Shown piece by piece: positions 5,124 to 5,922 of a stretch of DNA of 5,922 nt. A program made the translations under genes and the position numbers. Numbering within the stretch: position 1 is the first letter of the stretch; every line of letters starts with the position of its first letter. Below the pieces are notes generated by a model. The model was given only the letters and a program-made list of their open reading frames with translations. It made no database searches and was not told where the DNA came from. Origin of the DNA: JACCZP01 sp050997195 (lineage in GTDB: Bacteria; Actinomycetota; Thermoleophilia; Solirubrobacterales; Thermoleophilaceae); NCBI GenBank assembly GCA_050997195.1, contig JBPCRE010000230.1, forward strand, positions 1 through 5,922, given 5' to 3'.

Positions 5124-5922
5124 GTGAGCGCCTTCCGCCCGGTCGAGCCCGGCCAGTCCTTCCCCGCCCTCGAGGAGGAGGTGCTCGAGCGCTGGCGTGA
5201 GCGCGACGTGTTCCACGAGTCGGTCCGCCGCCGCGAGGGGGCGCCGCCCTTCGTCTTCTACGAGGGTCCGCCGACGGCCAACGGCCGGCCCGGCTCCCAC
5301 CACGTGCTCTCGCGCGTCTTCAAGGACGTGTTCCCGCGCTACAAGACGATGCGGGGGCACCTCGTGCACCGCAAGGCCGGCTGGGACTGCCACGGCCTCC
5401 CTGTGGAGCTCGAGATCGAGCGGGAGCTCGGGATGCGCTCGAAGGAGGACATCGAGCGCTACGGGATCGCCGAGTTCAACGCGCGCTGCCGCGAGTCGGT
5501 GCTCACCTACATCGAGGAGTGGAACCGCCTGACCGAGCGCATCGGCTTCTGGATCGACACCGACGACGCCTACTACACGCTCTCCAACGAGTACATCGAG
5601 TCGGTGTGGTGGTCGCTGGCCGAGGTCTGGAGGAAGGGCCTGCTCTCCCAGGGCCAGCGCGTGGTGCCCTACTGCCCGCGCTGCGGTACGGCGCTCTCGT
5701 CCCACGAGGTGGCACAGGGCTACCGCGACGTGGTCGATCCCTCGGTGTACGTGCGCTTTCCGGTCCGGGGCGAGGAGGGCGTGTCCTTCCTAGGATGGAC
5801 CACCACGCCGTGGACGCTCGTCTCCAACGCGGCGCTGGCGGTGGGACCGGGCATCGCCTACGTGCGCGCGCGGGTGGGCGAGGAGGTGCTCATCGTGGCC
5901 GAGGCGCTGGCCGAGCGTGTGC
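5124..5922 (+). CDS. ileS: Isoleucyl-tRNA synthetase, type 2 (IleRS2-like), N-terminal part (3' truncated by window)
   Basis: The frame from GTG 5124 stays open to the window end and encodes the first 266 residues of a class Ia aminoacyl-tRNA synthetase (whole enzyme usually about 1,030-1,060 aa) that charges tRNA-Ile in the cytoplasm. FVFYEGPPTANGRPGSHHVL contains the ATP-binding signature as G57-S58-H59-H60, the swapped GXHH form in place of HXGH. It is followed by FKDVFPRYKTMRG and KAGWDCHGLPVELEIE of the Rossmann catalytic domain. YCPRCGTALSSHEVAQGY (Cys184, Cys187) marks the entry to the CP1 editing domain, and GWTTTPWTLVSNAAL (WTTTPWT 225-231) is the conserved editing-domain segment that binds misactivated valine products. 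The KMSKS loop and anticodon-binding domain lie beyond the window. GTG 5124 is the only sensible start; it has no Shine-Dalgarno but a -10-like hexamer seven bases upstream. No T-box leader is present, as expected if the mRNA is leaderless. Confidence 0.96.
   Translation, partial: MSAFRPVEPGQSFPALEEEVLERWRERDVFHESVRRREGAPPFVFYEGPPTANGRPGSHHVLSRVFKDVFPRYKTMRGHLVHRKAGWDCHGLPVELEIERELGMRSKEDIERYGIAEFNARCRESVLTYIEEWNRLTERIGFWIDTDDAYYTLSNEYIESVWWSLAEVWRKGLLSQGQRVVPYCPRCGTALSSHEVAQGYRDVVDPSVYVRFPVRGEEGVSFLGWTTTPWTLVSNAALAVGPGIAYVRARVGEEVLIVAEALAERV

Noticed and set aside
5034..5705. 223-codon minus-strand ORF antisense to ileS
   Set aside because: Leu/Val/Glu/Arg/Ala shadow sequence; the opposite strand is unmistakable IleRS.

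Overview
This GC-rich window with strong G/C bias at third codon positions most resembles an actinobacterial chromosome. The fumarase is closest in motif detail to mycobacterial-type class II fumarases. The isoleucyl-tRNA synthetase starts with GTG and has a TANNNT hexamer exactly 7 nt upstream but no Shine-Dalgarno, which is the actinobacterial leaderless pattern. A deep actinobacterial lineage such as Thermoleophilia is a guess. The window is mostly core metabolism and housekeeping; I see no mobile element, CRISPR array, tRNA or rRNA.

Layout, left to right. (1) 1-236, plus: 3' end of an NAD(P)+ aldehyde dehydrogenase of the succinate-semialdehyde type, cut by the window edge. (2) 294-2282, minus: a complete Kup-family potassium transporter, convergent with the dehydrogenase. 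(3) 2246-2502, minus: the remains of a short-chain dehydrogenase/reductase (SDR). Only the nucleotide-binding N-terminus and the C-terminal tail survive, in two frames, with the catalytic core missing; its 3' end overlaps the kup 5' end. (4) 2728-3090, plus: a single-domain VOC/glyoxalase-fold protein, divergent from the relic. (5) 3176-4516, minus: class II fumarase fumC, convergent with the VOC gene across two GC-rich hairpins. (6) 4573-5028, minus: a small lipoprotein of unknown function just upstream of fumC, probably cotranscribed. (7) 5124-5922, plus: 5' part of ileS, divergent from the lipoprotein-fumC pair and running off the window.

Functionally, the dehydrogenase (succinate supply) and fumarase (fumarate to malate) both touch the TCA cycle but are not in one operon. 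Kup and IleRS are unrelated housekeeping functions. The points most worth following are the swapped GXHH signature in IleRS, where class I synthetases normally have HXGH (associated with mupirocin hyper-resistance in type 2 IleRS), the gutted SDR gene and the doubt it casts on the kup start, and the probable leaderless ileS mRNA. I found no clearly new multi-gene system here.
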